From assembly GCA_027322375.1 (NCBI GenBank), contig DAHVRS010000375.1, positions 1 through 5,690 of the forward strand: a stretch of 5,690 nucleotides of DNA, read 5' to 3'. Origin of the DNA: Brachybacterium sp. (lineage in GTDB: Bacteria > Actinomycetota > Actinomycetes > Actinomycetales > Dermabacteraceae). The notes beneath the pieces are model-generated. The model did not search any database. It had not been told where the DNA came from and saw only the letters and a list, made by a program, of their open reading frames with translations. This document shows, one piece after another, positions 1 to 5,635 of the stretch (its first letter is position 1; every line of letters starts with the position of its first letter). Both the position numbers and the translations under genes were made by a program.

Positions 1-267
1 GAAGCCGTCGAACTGGATCTCGACCACGGGCCGGTAGCCGCGCACGGCCAGGCCCACGGCGGTGCCCACGATCCCGGCCTCCGCGAGCGGCGTGTCCACC
101 ACGCGCTGGGAGCCGAACTCGGCGTGCAGCCCGTCGGTGACGCGGAAGACGCCGCCGAGCACGCCGATGTCCTCGCCCATGAGCATGACAGTGTCGTCCG
201 CGGTCATCGCATCGCGGAGCCCTGCGGTGATCGCCTTCGCGATCGGAAGAGTGGTGGACGTGCTCAT
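1..267 (-). CDS. pdhB: 2-oxoacid dehydrogenase E1 component, beta subunit (partial, N-terminal 89 residues)
   Basis: This is the N-terminal part of the E1 beta subunit of a pyruvate or branched-chain 2-oxoacid dehydrogenase complex. With the alpha subunit it forms the ThDP-dependent enzyme that decarboxylates the 2-oxoacid and passes the acyl group to the E2 lipoyl domain in the cytoplasm. The frame is open to the window edge and begins with ATG at 267. Family motifs visible are MGEDIG (30-35), GVFRVTDGL (39-47), DTPLAEAGIVG (58-68) and a QFDGF segment at the edge (85-89). E63 in PLAEAG aligns with the family glutamate that activates the thiamine aminopyrimidine ring. About 230-240 residues should lie beyond the window if the protein has the usual length (about 325-340). 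The start codon overlaps the stop of the E1 alpha gene (ATGA, 4 bp), and a GAGGAG-type ribosome site lies inside the end of the alpha gene, so the two are translationally coupled. Whether the substrate is pyruvate or branched-chain 2-oxoacids cannot be settled from this piece; the symbol is provisional. Confidence 0.93.
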   Translation of the reverse strand, partial: MSTSTTLPIAKAITAGLRDAMTADDTVMLMGEDIGVLGGVFRVTDGLHAEFGSQRVVDTPLAEAGIVGTAVGLAVRGYRPVVEIQFDGF

Positions 268-1430
268 CGGTCCTGCTCCTCGTCCTCGAACTGGGCGATG
301 TACTCGAGGTACTCGGCCTTCTCCGCCGCGACGACGGGGTGCGGCTCGGCATAGGCGTGGTCGAACATTCCGATCGGGTCGGGGTCCTCCATGCCGTGGA
401 TGTGGTGGTGGAGCTGCATCGCGAGGTCGTGGGCCTCCTCGTCGCAGCGGGTCACGAAGGCCTCGTCGATCTCGCCGAGCTGCTCGAGGTGGCGCCGCAG
501 GCGCAGGATCGGGTCCTTCGCGGCCCACTCCTCCTCCTCGGCGGCGGGGCGGTAGCGGGAGGCGTCGTCGCTCGTGGTGTGCGCGGCCATGCGGTAGGTG
601 AGCGCCTCGACGAAGACGGGACCGTTGCCGGCGCGGGCGGAGTCCAGGGCGATGCGGATCCCGCCGAGCACGGCGAGGACGTCGTTGCCGTCCACGCGGA
701 CCGAGGGGATGCCCCAGCCGCGGGAGCGCTGAGCGAGCGGGACGCGGGACTGGACCTGGGTGGGCACGGAGATCGCCCATTGGTTGTTCTGCGTGTAGAA
801 CACGACCGGCGCCTGGAAGGAGGCGGCGAAGGTGAAGGACTCGGAGACCTCGCCCTCGCTGGAGGCACCGTCGCCGAAGAGGGCGAGGACGGAGGTGTCG
901 GTGGTGAGGTCGCCGGTGCCGACCACGCCGTCGCGCTGCAGGCCCATCGCGTAGCCGACGGCGTGCGGGGCCTGGGAGCCGAGCACGATCATGTACGGGT
1001 GGGTGCGCAGCTCGTGCGGGTCCCAGCCGCCGTGGCTCACGCCGCGGAACATCTCCAGCAGGCGCCACGGCTCGATGCCGCGCGCCCAGGCGACGCCGTG
1101 CTCGCGGTAGGTGGGCACGAGATAGTCCTGCTCGCGGGCGGCATGGCCGGCGCCGATCTGCGCGGCCTCCTGCCCGAGCGCGCTCGCCCAGAGGCCCAGC
1201 TGGCCCTGGCGCTGCAGGCTCGTCGCCTCGAGGTCCGCAGCGCGGATCATCACCATGTCGCGGTAGTAGCCGCGCAGGCGCTCGGGGCTGTCCAGGCGGT
1301 CCTGCCCGTCATCGCCTGCGAGGGCGGCGTCGAGCTCGGGGTGCGGGGTCCTGGTGCCGTCGGTCGCGAGGAGCTGAACCATCGGCTCTTCGGAGGCGAC
1401 CTCGGGGATCGTTGATCGGAAGACACTCAC
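264..1430 (-). CDS. pdhA: 2-oxoacid (pyruvate or branched-chain) dehydrogenase E1 component, alpha subunit
   Basis: This 388-residue cytoplasmic protein is the ThDP-binding alpha subunit of a heterotetrameric E1, catalysing oxidative decarboxylation of pyruvate or branched-chain 2-oxoacids with E1 beta, E2 and E3. Visible motifs are RQGQLGLWASALGQEA (74-89), VPTYREHG (105-112), the thiamine-diphosphate motif from GDG (186-188) to QNNQWAIS (214-221), VRVDGNDVLAV (244-254), and the phosphorylation-loop-like segment AAHTTSDDASRYR (282-294). The loop, with TSDD, reads more like branched-chain E1 alpha than classical pyruvate E1 alpha. Related actinobacterial genes are often labelled pdhA, and the Mycobacterium tuberculosis relatives were reassigned to branched-chain oxoacids, so the symbol is provisional. 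The GTG start at 1430 has no Shine-Dalgarno but sits where a promoter predicts the transcript to begin (leaderless). ATG at 1382 (residue 17), preceded by GAAGAG, is the alternative. The stop overlaps the E1 beta start. A 20-bp palindrome lies just upstream. Confidence 0.93.
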   Translation of the reverse strand: MSVFRSTIPEVASEEPMVQLLATDGTRTPHPELDAALAGDDGQDRLDSPERLRGYYRDMVMIRAADLEATSLQRQGQLGLWASALGQEAAQIGAGHAAREQDYLVPTYREHGVAWARGIEPWRLLEMFRGVSHGGWDPHELRTHPYMIVLGSQAPHAVGYAMGLQRDGVVGTGDLTTDTSVLALFGDGASSEGEVSESFTFAASFQAPVVFYTQNNQWAISVPTQVQSRVPLAQRSRGWGIPSVRVDGNDVLAVLGGIRIALDSARAGNGPVFVEALTYRMAAHTTSDDASRYRPAAEEEEWAAKDPILRLRRHLEQLGEIDEAFVTRCDEEAHDLAMQLHHHIHGMEDPDPIGMFDHAYAEPHPVVAAEKAEYLEYIAQFEDEEQDR

Positions 1431-1437
1431 GGCGGAG

Positions 1438-1466
1438 AGCGTAACCTACGGTCCCGTAAGTTCCAA
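1438..1466 (-). promoter_or_regulatory. Predicted promoter of the E1 alpha/beta operon
   Basis: Reading the minus strand, a -35-like TTGGAA (1466-1461) is followed after 17 bp by a TAnnnT-type -10, TACGCT (1443-1438). Counting 7 bases further puts the first transcribed base at about 1430, the G of the GTG start. This agrees with the lack of a ribosome site there, and leaderless mRNAs are common in actinobacteria. The promoter overlaps the last codons and stop of anmK, so the E1 operon can be transcribed independently of the gene before it. The match is by eye; no transcript data support it. Confidence 0.45.
1443..1462. promoter_or_regulatory. 20-bp near-perfect palindrome, probable repressor operator
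   Basis: On the plus strand the left arm AACCTACGG (1443-1451) and right arm CCGTAAGTT (1454-1462) flank a TC centre; 8 of 9 arm positions are complementary. The 2-base centre is too small for an RNA hairpin loop, so a DNA-binding dimer is the more natural reading. It fills the spacer between the predicted -35 and -10 of the E1 alpha promoter, the classic place for a repressor to block RNA polymerase. The size and symmetry fit a TetR-type or similar homodimeric regulator; the identity is unknown. It also encodes the last residues and stop of anmK. Confidence 0.5.
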
Positions 1467-2678
1467 GGATGTGCGACTCGAGACGCGCAACCGGCGCACG
1501 GGCAGAGCGTCCTGCGGCGTGTGCGGGAGGGTGCGCGGGGCGTGGGGCGGGGTGAGTGAGCCGAGCACGACGGGAGCACGGGCGCCGGTGTGCGCGGCGC
1601 CGTCGGCAAGGGCGAGCGTGCCGGGCAGTCCATGGGCGGAGTGGTATCCGAGCAGGGCGATGAGCAGCGCTTCTTTCCCGTCGGCAGGGATGCCGAGCGC
1701 GTCGGCGTCCAGGAGCGGGAGCGGGGCGAGGTGCGCGGAGAGGCGCTCGCGCAGCAGGGGGTTGCGGATGCCGCCGCCCGAGGCGACGACGCGATGGGCA
1801 CCGAGCGGGGTGATCGCGCGGGCGATGGTCTCGGCGGTGAGCTCGACGAGGGTCGCGAGCAGGTCCGGCAGGGCGAGGGCGTCGAGACCCGAATCGCCGA
1901 GGAGGCGGCGCACGTAGTCGCCGTCGAAGTGCTCGCGTCCGGTCGAGCGTGGGAAGGGTCGGGCGTAGAAGGGCTCGTTCTCCAGCAGTGCGGCCAGCAC
2001 CTCGGCAGAGACGCTCCCCTGCCGGGCGAGGGCGGCGTCATGGTCGGCGGCTTCCCCGGTCGCGGCATGGACGGCGGCGTCGAGCAGGGCGTTGCCGGGG
2101 CCGGTGTCCCCGGCGATCACGTCTCCCCCGCTCTTGCCTCCCGCACCGACGAGGGTGAGGTTCGCGATCCCGCCGATGTTCAGCACCGCGGTGGGTTCCT
2201 CGTGGCCCAGCAGCAGCTGGTCGAGCAGCGGAGCGAGCGGTGCGCCCTGACCGCCGGCGGCGACGTCCGCGGCGCGCAGGTCGTAGAGCACGGGCACGCC
2301 GGCGGCGGCGATCCGGGAGGCGTCGCCGATCTGGAGCGTTGACGCCACAGTGCCGTCGTCGCGCGCGTCGTGGTGGAGGGTCTGGCCGTGCGACGCGATG
2401 AGGTCCGCGCCGCCGTGCTCGGCCAGGACCCGGGAGGCAGCAGCGGCGAAGGCGTCGCCGACGGCGGCGTGCAGGCGGTTCCAGGTCGCGACGTCGGCCG
2501 GGGCCGGCGGCAGCACGGCGCGCAGGGCCTCGCGGGTCGGGACGGGCCAGGGCTCCTCGCCGATGTGGAGGAGTCTCGCCTCGAGCACGGTGGGATCGTC
2601 GGTGCTGCGGGTGAAGTCCACGAGGGCGACGTCGATCGCGTCCAGGCTCGTGCCGGACATCATCCCCAGCACCCTCAT
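1446..2678 (-). CDS. anmK: Anhydro-N-acetylmuramic acid kinase
   Basis: AnmK opens the 1,6-anhydro ring of anhydro-N-acetylmuramic acid and phosphorylates it with ATP to give MurNAc-6-phosphate, a cytoplasmic step of peptidoglycan recycling. MurNAc-6-phosphate is normally handled next by MurQ, which is not in this window. The 410-residue product carries the family signatures in order: MSGTSLDAID (7-16, phosphate/ATP loop), SHGQT (96-100), DLRAADVAAGGQGAPLAP (133-150, D138 in the position of the catalytic aspartate), NIGGIANLT (167-175), DTGPGN (191-196), ASGGGIRNPLL (299-309) and a conserved C-terminal ADALGIPADGKEALLIALLGY-like region (325-345). The usual length is about 370; the last ~35 residues (376-410), rich in Pro, Arg and Thr, are an extension. 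ATG at 2678 is preceded by GAGGGGG five bases away. The gene follows the GH3 gene by only 10 bp, so the two are surely one operon. Its 3' end overlaps the predicted promoter and palindrome of the E1 alpha gene. Confidence 0.96.
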   Translation of the reverse strand: MRVLGMMSGTSLDAIDVALVDFTRSTDDPTVLEARLLHIGEEPWPVPTREALRAVLPPAPADVATWNRLHAAVGDAFAAAASRVLAEHGGADLIASHGQTLHHDARDDGTVASTLQIGDASRIAAAGVPVLYDLRAADVAAGGQGAPLAPLLDQLLLGHEEPTAVLNIGGIANLTLVGAGGKSGGDVIAGDTGPGNALLDAAVHAATGEAADHDAALARQGSVSAEVLAALLENEPFYARPFPRSTGREHFDGDYVRRLLGDSGLDALALPDLLATLVELTAETIARAITPLGAHRVVASGGGIRNPLLRERLSAHLAPLPLLDADALGIPADGKEALLIALLGYHSAHGLPGTLALADGAAHTGARAPVVLGSLTPPHAPRTLPHTPQDALPVRRLRVSSRTSLELTGP

Positions 2679-2683
2679 CGCAG

Positions 2684-2690
2684 CCCCCTC
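2684..2690 (-). promoter_or_regulatory. Ribosome binding site of anmK, overlapping the nagZ stop
   Basis: GAGGGGG lies 5 bases before the anmK ATG and shares two bases with the TGA stop of the upstream GH3 gene (TGA at 2691-2689). This makes translational coupling between the two recycling enzymes likely and fixes the anmK start at 2678. Confidence 0.7.
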
Positions 2691-4212
2691 ACTGCGCGCT
2701 CCTCATCGCACTCCCCCGCCCCGGGGCCAGCAGCTGCGCAGCGGCATGCATCATCGTGCGGCCCGCGCCGTGGGCGAGGACGAGGCGGTCGTGGTCCGGG
2801 GCGGCGCCCGGCACCCCGGTATGAACCACGACAGTGTCGGGCCGGCGGGCGAGCAGCTCGGCGAGCGCCGCACCCTCGGCCGCATCACTGCGGGGCAGAC
2901 GGGTGACGGCGAGGACCTGGAGACCGGGGTCGGCGAGGCGGGGGTCGGCGGGCCCGTCGGCTTCGTGGACGAGAAGACCGTGTTCGGCGAGCGCGGCGCT
3001 GAGCTGCTGGGGCCGCGCACCGGAGGCGTGCTGGGCGCGCAGGCGCACGTCGACGACGGCGAGGGGGCGAGTGTCGAGCGCTGTGCGTCGGCCGCGGACG
3101 GCACGGGCGGCAGCCTCGGCGCCGAGCTTCTCGAGACGGCCCAGAGCTTCGTCGAGCTCCGGGGCGGGGACGAAGCGGCGCCGGGTGCGCAGGGAGCGGA
3201 GGCGCTCGCGGGTGCGGGTGGCGCGAGCGTGCAGGACCTCGCGGGGCAGGCGGCCGGAGGCGACCGCGCCCACGAGCGCGTCGTGCGCCTCGTGGAGCAT
3301 CGCACGGTCGTCGCGTCCCATCGAGGTGCCCAGGCACAGCAGGTCAGCGCCCGCTTCGACGGCGCGGATCACGGCCTCGGGGAAGCCGGGATCGGCGGCG
3401 ACGGCCTGCATCTCCAGGGCGTCGGTGATCACGAGTCCGTTGTAGGTGCCGCCCACGGCCTCGTCCAGGAGGCGGTGGGACCAGGGGGAGATCGTGGCGG
3501 GACCCTCGCCGAGGGCGGGCACGAGGACGTGGCCGGTCATGACGGCGTCGAGCCAGGGAGCGATCCGCCAGGGGGCGAGGTGCTCGCGCCGGAACTCCGA
3601 CTCGCTGAGATCGATGCGAGGCAGGGCGGTATGGGAGTCGGTGGCGGTCGCGCCGTGGCCGGGGAAGTGCTTCGCGCAGGTGCCGAGGCCGGCCTCGGTC
3701 AGGCCCGTCGCGAAGGCGCGGGCATGAGCGGCGACTCGGTCAGGGTCATCGCCGAAGGAGCGGGTGCCGATGACGGGGTTCGCGGGGTCGGTGGAGACGT
3801 CGAGGACGGGCGCGAGGTCGAGGTCCACATCGCAGGCGGCGAGCACGTCGCCGAGGGCGCGGCCGGCGGCGCGAGTGAGGTCCACGTCGTCGATCTCGCC
3901 GAGCGCCCAGGCGGTGGGGAGGAAGGACCCGGTCCGGGCCTGGATGCGGGTGACGTCCCCACCCTCCTCGTCGATCGCGACCGCGCAGTCCGGCGCGAGG
4001 TCGTGCACGACGCGGGAGAGCGCGGCGGCGGTCGCGGGGTCGGGGGTGTTGTGCCCGAAGAGGATGACGGAGGCGAGCCCGGCGCCGAGCACGTCCTCGA
4101 GCCAGGTGGGCAGCGTGGTCCCGGCGAAGGGCGCCATGAGCACGCCGAGCGCGTCGGCGTCCCAGGACGGGGCAGGACCCGGGGTGGTGCTGAAGGGGGC
4201 GGGACTGGCCAT
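2689..4212 (-). CDS. nagZ: Glycoside hydrolase family 3 beta-N-acetylglucosaminidase (NagZ type), two-domain
   Basis: A GH3 enzyme that removes N-acetylglucosamine from muropeptides or GlcNAc-(anhydro)MurNAc. The 507-residue product has a (beta/alpha)8 catalytic domain at about 20-345: LFGHN (51-55), DEEGGDVTRI (81-90), IGTRSFGDDP (148-157), KHFPGHG (181-187) followed by DSH (192-194), the NagZ-specific Asp/His acid-base pair, and VITDALEM (261-268) with D264 as nucleophile. The usual DQEGGR arginine is D86, while the following arginine (R89) is kept. Residues about 350-507 resemble a degenerate alpha/beta C-terminal GH3 domain (VVVHTGVPGA at 461-470), as in two-domain Gram-positive enzymes and unlike ~340-residue proteobacterial NagZ. 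No signal peptide or lipobox is seen, so a cytoplasmic location is likely. Some GH3 enzymes with this His/Asp pair (Cellulomonas fimi Nag3) act as phosphorylases, so phosphorolysis is possible. An in-frame TGA lies two codons before ATG 4212. Neighbouring anmK, 10 bp downstream, supports the recycling role. Confidence 0.94.
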   Translation of the reverse strand: MASPAPFSTTPGPAPSWDADALGVLMAPFAGTTLPTWLEDVLGAGLASVILFGHNTPDPATAAALSRVVHDLAPDCAVAIDEEGGDVTRIQARTGSFLPTAWALGEIDDVDLTRAAGRALGDVLAACDVDLDLAPVLDVSTDPANPVIGTRSFGDDPDRVAAHARAFATGLTEAGLGTCAKHFPGHGATATDSHTALPRIDLSESEFRREHLAPWRIAPWLDAVMTGHVLVPALGEGPATISPWSHRLLDEAVGGTYNGLVITDALEMQAVAADPGFPEAVIRAVEAGADLLCLGTSMGRDDRAMLHEAHDALVGAVASGRLPREVLHARATRTRERLRSLRTRRRFVPAPELDEALGRLEKLGAEAAARAVRGRRTALDTRPLAVVDVRLRAQHASGARPQQLSAALAEHGLLVHEADGPADPRLADPGLQVLAVTRLPRSDAAEGAALAELLARRPDTVVVHTGVPGAAPDHDRLVLAHGAGRTMMHAAAQLLAPGRGSAMRSAQ

Positions 4213-4215
4213 GCC

Positions 4216-4242
4216 TCAGCCTGTCACGTCCAGGCCGGTCAT
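4216..4242 (-). other. Possible 8-codon upstream reading frame before nagZ
   Basis: In the 67-bp gap before nagZ, an ATG at 4242 opens a short frame (MTGLDVTG) that stops at TGA 4218-4216, three bases before the nagZ ATG and in the same frame. A purine-rich GAGGGGG tract lies about 12 bases upstream of this ATG, whereas nagZ itself has only a GAGG directly against its ATG. Translating this mini-frame could deliver ribosomes to nagZ, or it may be chance. An alternative is that nagZ once began at 4242. Confidence 0.2.
4217..4237 (-). other. Small hairpin just upstream of the nagZ start
   Basis: On the minus strand CGGCCTG and CAGGCTG form a 7-bp stem (one G-U pair) with a 7-base loop, GACGTGA, ending 4 bases before the nagZ ATG. 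No run of T follows, so it is not a classical terminator. It could tune nagZ translation or protect an mRNA end, but short stems are common in DNA this GC-rich. I see no clear promoter or terminator in the 67-bp gap, so the oxidoreductase and nagZ are probably cotranscribed. Confidence 0.25.
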
Positions 4243-4279
4243 GAGCAGGTCCCGCCCCCTCGCGTCACGGAGAGCGACG

Positions 4280-5551
4280 TCAGTCCTTCAGCAGCTCCCG
4301 CAGCGCCTCGGGGTCGAGCGCCGGCTGGTCCGCGTCGAGGTCGACGACGGGCAGCGGGCAGTCGCCGAGGTCCGGGACGGGCAGGCGCTCCCCGCCGCGG
4401 TTCATCGACTCGTGCGCGATGACGCCGGGGAGGGTGTAGCGGGCGGCCTGCCAGGCGTTGACGACCGGCTGGTGGTTGTCGGCGACAGCGCGCGCGAAGT
4501 CGTCGACGAGGAAGTGGTGGGCGCCCTCGTGACCGTTGGGCAGGCCCTGGAACTCCTTGGGCAGGCGGGCCTGGTGATGGGCGCGGGCGGCGCCGGCCAC
4601 GAAAGCGTCACGCAGGGTGGGCGAGACGTCGGCGAGCCGCGGATCGTCCAGGCTCATGGTCGCGCCGGTGCGGACCAGCTCGGTCACCTCGAGCACGTCC
4701 TTCTTGTCGTGCCAGTAGGTGACGTCGATGGTCTCCTCGAAGCTCGAGTCCTCGCCGAAGAAGCGGAAGCGGCTCTCGCGCTTGTGAGAGGGATAGCCCA
4801 CACGGCGCAGCTCGTTGGTGCGGAAGGCGCCGCCGTTGTCCATCTCGAACAGCGCGAAGGCGTTGGAGACGTCGTTGCGGAACATCGAGACGTCCTTGTC
4901 GAAGACGCCGTCGCCGCGAGTGTCCGGGCGGCCGATCGCGGAGACGGAGACGGCGTGACGCTCGCCGAGCACGCCGAGGATCCCGCCGATGGAGTGGGTG
5001 GGGTAGAGCAGGGGCGGGTAGGACGCGGTGGACTTCCACTGCTCACCGCCGGAGTACTTGTAGGCGTCGTAGAAGCCGAGGTCCATGTCGTGGACGTAGT
5101 CGCCCTCGGCGTAGAACACCTCGCCGAAGGCGCCGGAGCGGTGGATGCGGCGCGCGAGGACCACGGCGGCGTTGTACTGGCTGGTCTCGCCCATCATGTA
5201 GACGAGCCCGGTGCGCTGCACCTCCTCGGTGATCGCGCGGATCTCGTCCTCCTTGATCGCCATGGGGACGGCGGAGTAGACGTGCTTGCCGGCGCGGAGC
5301 GCGGCCAGGGCGTGCTCGCCGTGGGTCCATCGCTGGGTGAAGATCGCGACGGCGTCGACGTCGGAGGCGAGCAGCTCCTCGAGGGTGTCGAAGCGGCCGG
5401 CGAACTGGACGCCGCGTGCCTCGACGGCGTCGATCCGCTCGGGAACGGAGTCGACGGCGTAGAGCGCGTCGATCTCGGGGTGGGCGGCGAAGAGCTCCGC
5501 GAAGTGGGACCCGAACTGGCCGATCCCGACGATGCCCAGCGTGAACGACAT
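4280..5551 (-). CDS. Gfo/Idh/MocA family NAD(P)-dependent oxidoreductase, substrate unknown
   Basis: This 423-residue cytoplasmic protein belongs to the glucose-fructose oxidoreductase/inositol dehydrogenase/MocA family, whose members usually oxidise or epimerise sugars, inositols and derivatives. An N-terminal Rossmann fold is seen: GxGxxG at G9-G11-G14 and an acidic D34 after the second strand, favouring NAD over NADP. FTQRWTHGEHALAALRAGKHVY (71-92) matches the family's nucleotide-domain edge. The usual EKP motif with its catalytic lysine is replaced by SAVP (93-96). The C-terminal sheet domain starts near 125; YAEGDYVHDM (147-156) and YPPLLYPTHSIGG (178-190), with H186, recall the YPTH motif of GH109-type relatives, which cleave glycosides by an NAD redox mechanism. 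The substrate may therefore be a glycoside or amino sugar, but this is inference. The family usually runs 330-450 residues. ATG 5551 is preceded by AAGGAGG. It is followed after 67 bp by nagZ and anmK, suggesting a shared sugar or cell-wall context. Confidence 0.88.
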   Translation of the reverse strand: MSFTLGIVGIGQFGSHFAELFAAHPEIDALYAVDSVPERIDAVEARGVQFAGRFDTLEELLASDVDAVAIFTQRWTHGEHALAALRAGKHVYSAVPMAIKEDEIRAITEEVQRTGLVYMMGETSQYNAAVVLARRIHRSGAFGEVFYAEGDYVHDMDLGFYDAYKYSGGEQWKSTASYPPLLYPTHSIGGILGVLGERHAVSVSAIGRPDTRGDGVFDKDVSMFRNDVSNAFALFEMDNGGAFRTNELRRVGYPSHKRESRFRFFGEDSSFEETIDVTYWHDKKDVLEVTELVRTGATMSLDDPRLADVSPTLRDAFVAGAARAHHQARLPKEFQGLPNGHEGAHHFLVDDFARAVADNHQPVVNAWQAARYTLPGVIAHESMNRGGERLPVPDLGDCPLPVVDLDADQPALDPEALRELLKD

Positions 5552-5555
5552 ACTT

Positions 5556-5562
5556 CCTCCTT
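5556..5562 (-). promoter_or_regulatory. Strong ribosome binding site of the oxidoreductase gene
   Basis: AAGGAGG, a full anti-Shine-Dalgarno match, ends 4 bases before ATG 5551. It is the best ribosome site in the window, settles the start codon and suggests high translation of this first gene of the probable operon. Confidence 0.8.
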
Positions 5563-5572
5563 GAAATAAAGT
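5561..5572. promoter_or_regulatory. AT-rich patch in the oxidoreductase leader, possible operator
   Basis: The minus strand reads ACTTTATTTCAA here, a marked A/T run in otherwise GC-rich DNA, placed just after the predicted transcription start and running into the ribosome site. CTT and AAG at its ends (5570-5560) give a weak dyad. Such patches in sugar operons are often bound by ROK, LacI or GntR regulators. It could also simply keep the ribosome site unstructured. Confidence 0.25.
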
Positions 5573-5582
5573 GCTGGGAGGA

Positions 5583-5612
5583 ACGCTACGGCACGGCGGG
5601 AGCGGGCCGCAA
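5583..5612 (-). promoter_or_regulatory. Predicted promoter of the oxidoreductase-nagZ-anmK operon
   Basis: On the minus strand a -35-like TTGCGG (5612-5607) and a TAnnnT -10, TAGCGT (5588-5583), are 18 bp apart. The start would be near A5575, giving a leader of about 24 bases that contains the AT-rich patch and the strong ribosome site. The -35 lies inside a small GC stem (CGGGC/GCCCG, 5603-5617) that has no T-run and is unlikely to be an intrinsic terminator. The match is by eye only. Confidence 0.4.
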
Positions 5613-5635
5613 GCCCGTTCGCAGGGCGGCGGGAT

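Noticed and set aside
339..1415. A 358-codon open frame on the plus strand
   Set aside because: Antisense shadow of E1 alpha, with repetitive Gly/Ala/Val/Glu/His composition and no motif.
1443..1462. Reading the palindrome as an anmK transcription terminator
   Set aside because: The centre is only 2 bases, too small for a stable RNA loop without losing pairs, and there is no T-run after it on the minus strand.
2350..4422. A 690-codon open frame on the plus strand
   Set aside because: It lies opposite the clearly conserved GH3 gene and the start of anmK, its translation is a low-complexity Gly/Ala/Glu/Val/Arg series with no family motif, and long antisense frames are expected in DNA with strong third-position GC bias.
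3764..5569. A 601-codon open frame on the plus strand
   Set aside because: Same reasoning: it mirrors the oxidoreductase and part of nagZ, shows no recognisable domain, and has no ribosome site.
5601..5619. GC stem CGGGC/GCCCG as an intrinsic terminator of the upstream gene
   Set aside because: Only five GC pairs and no T-run on the minus strand; such stems arise often by chance at this GC content.
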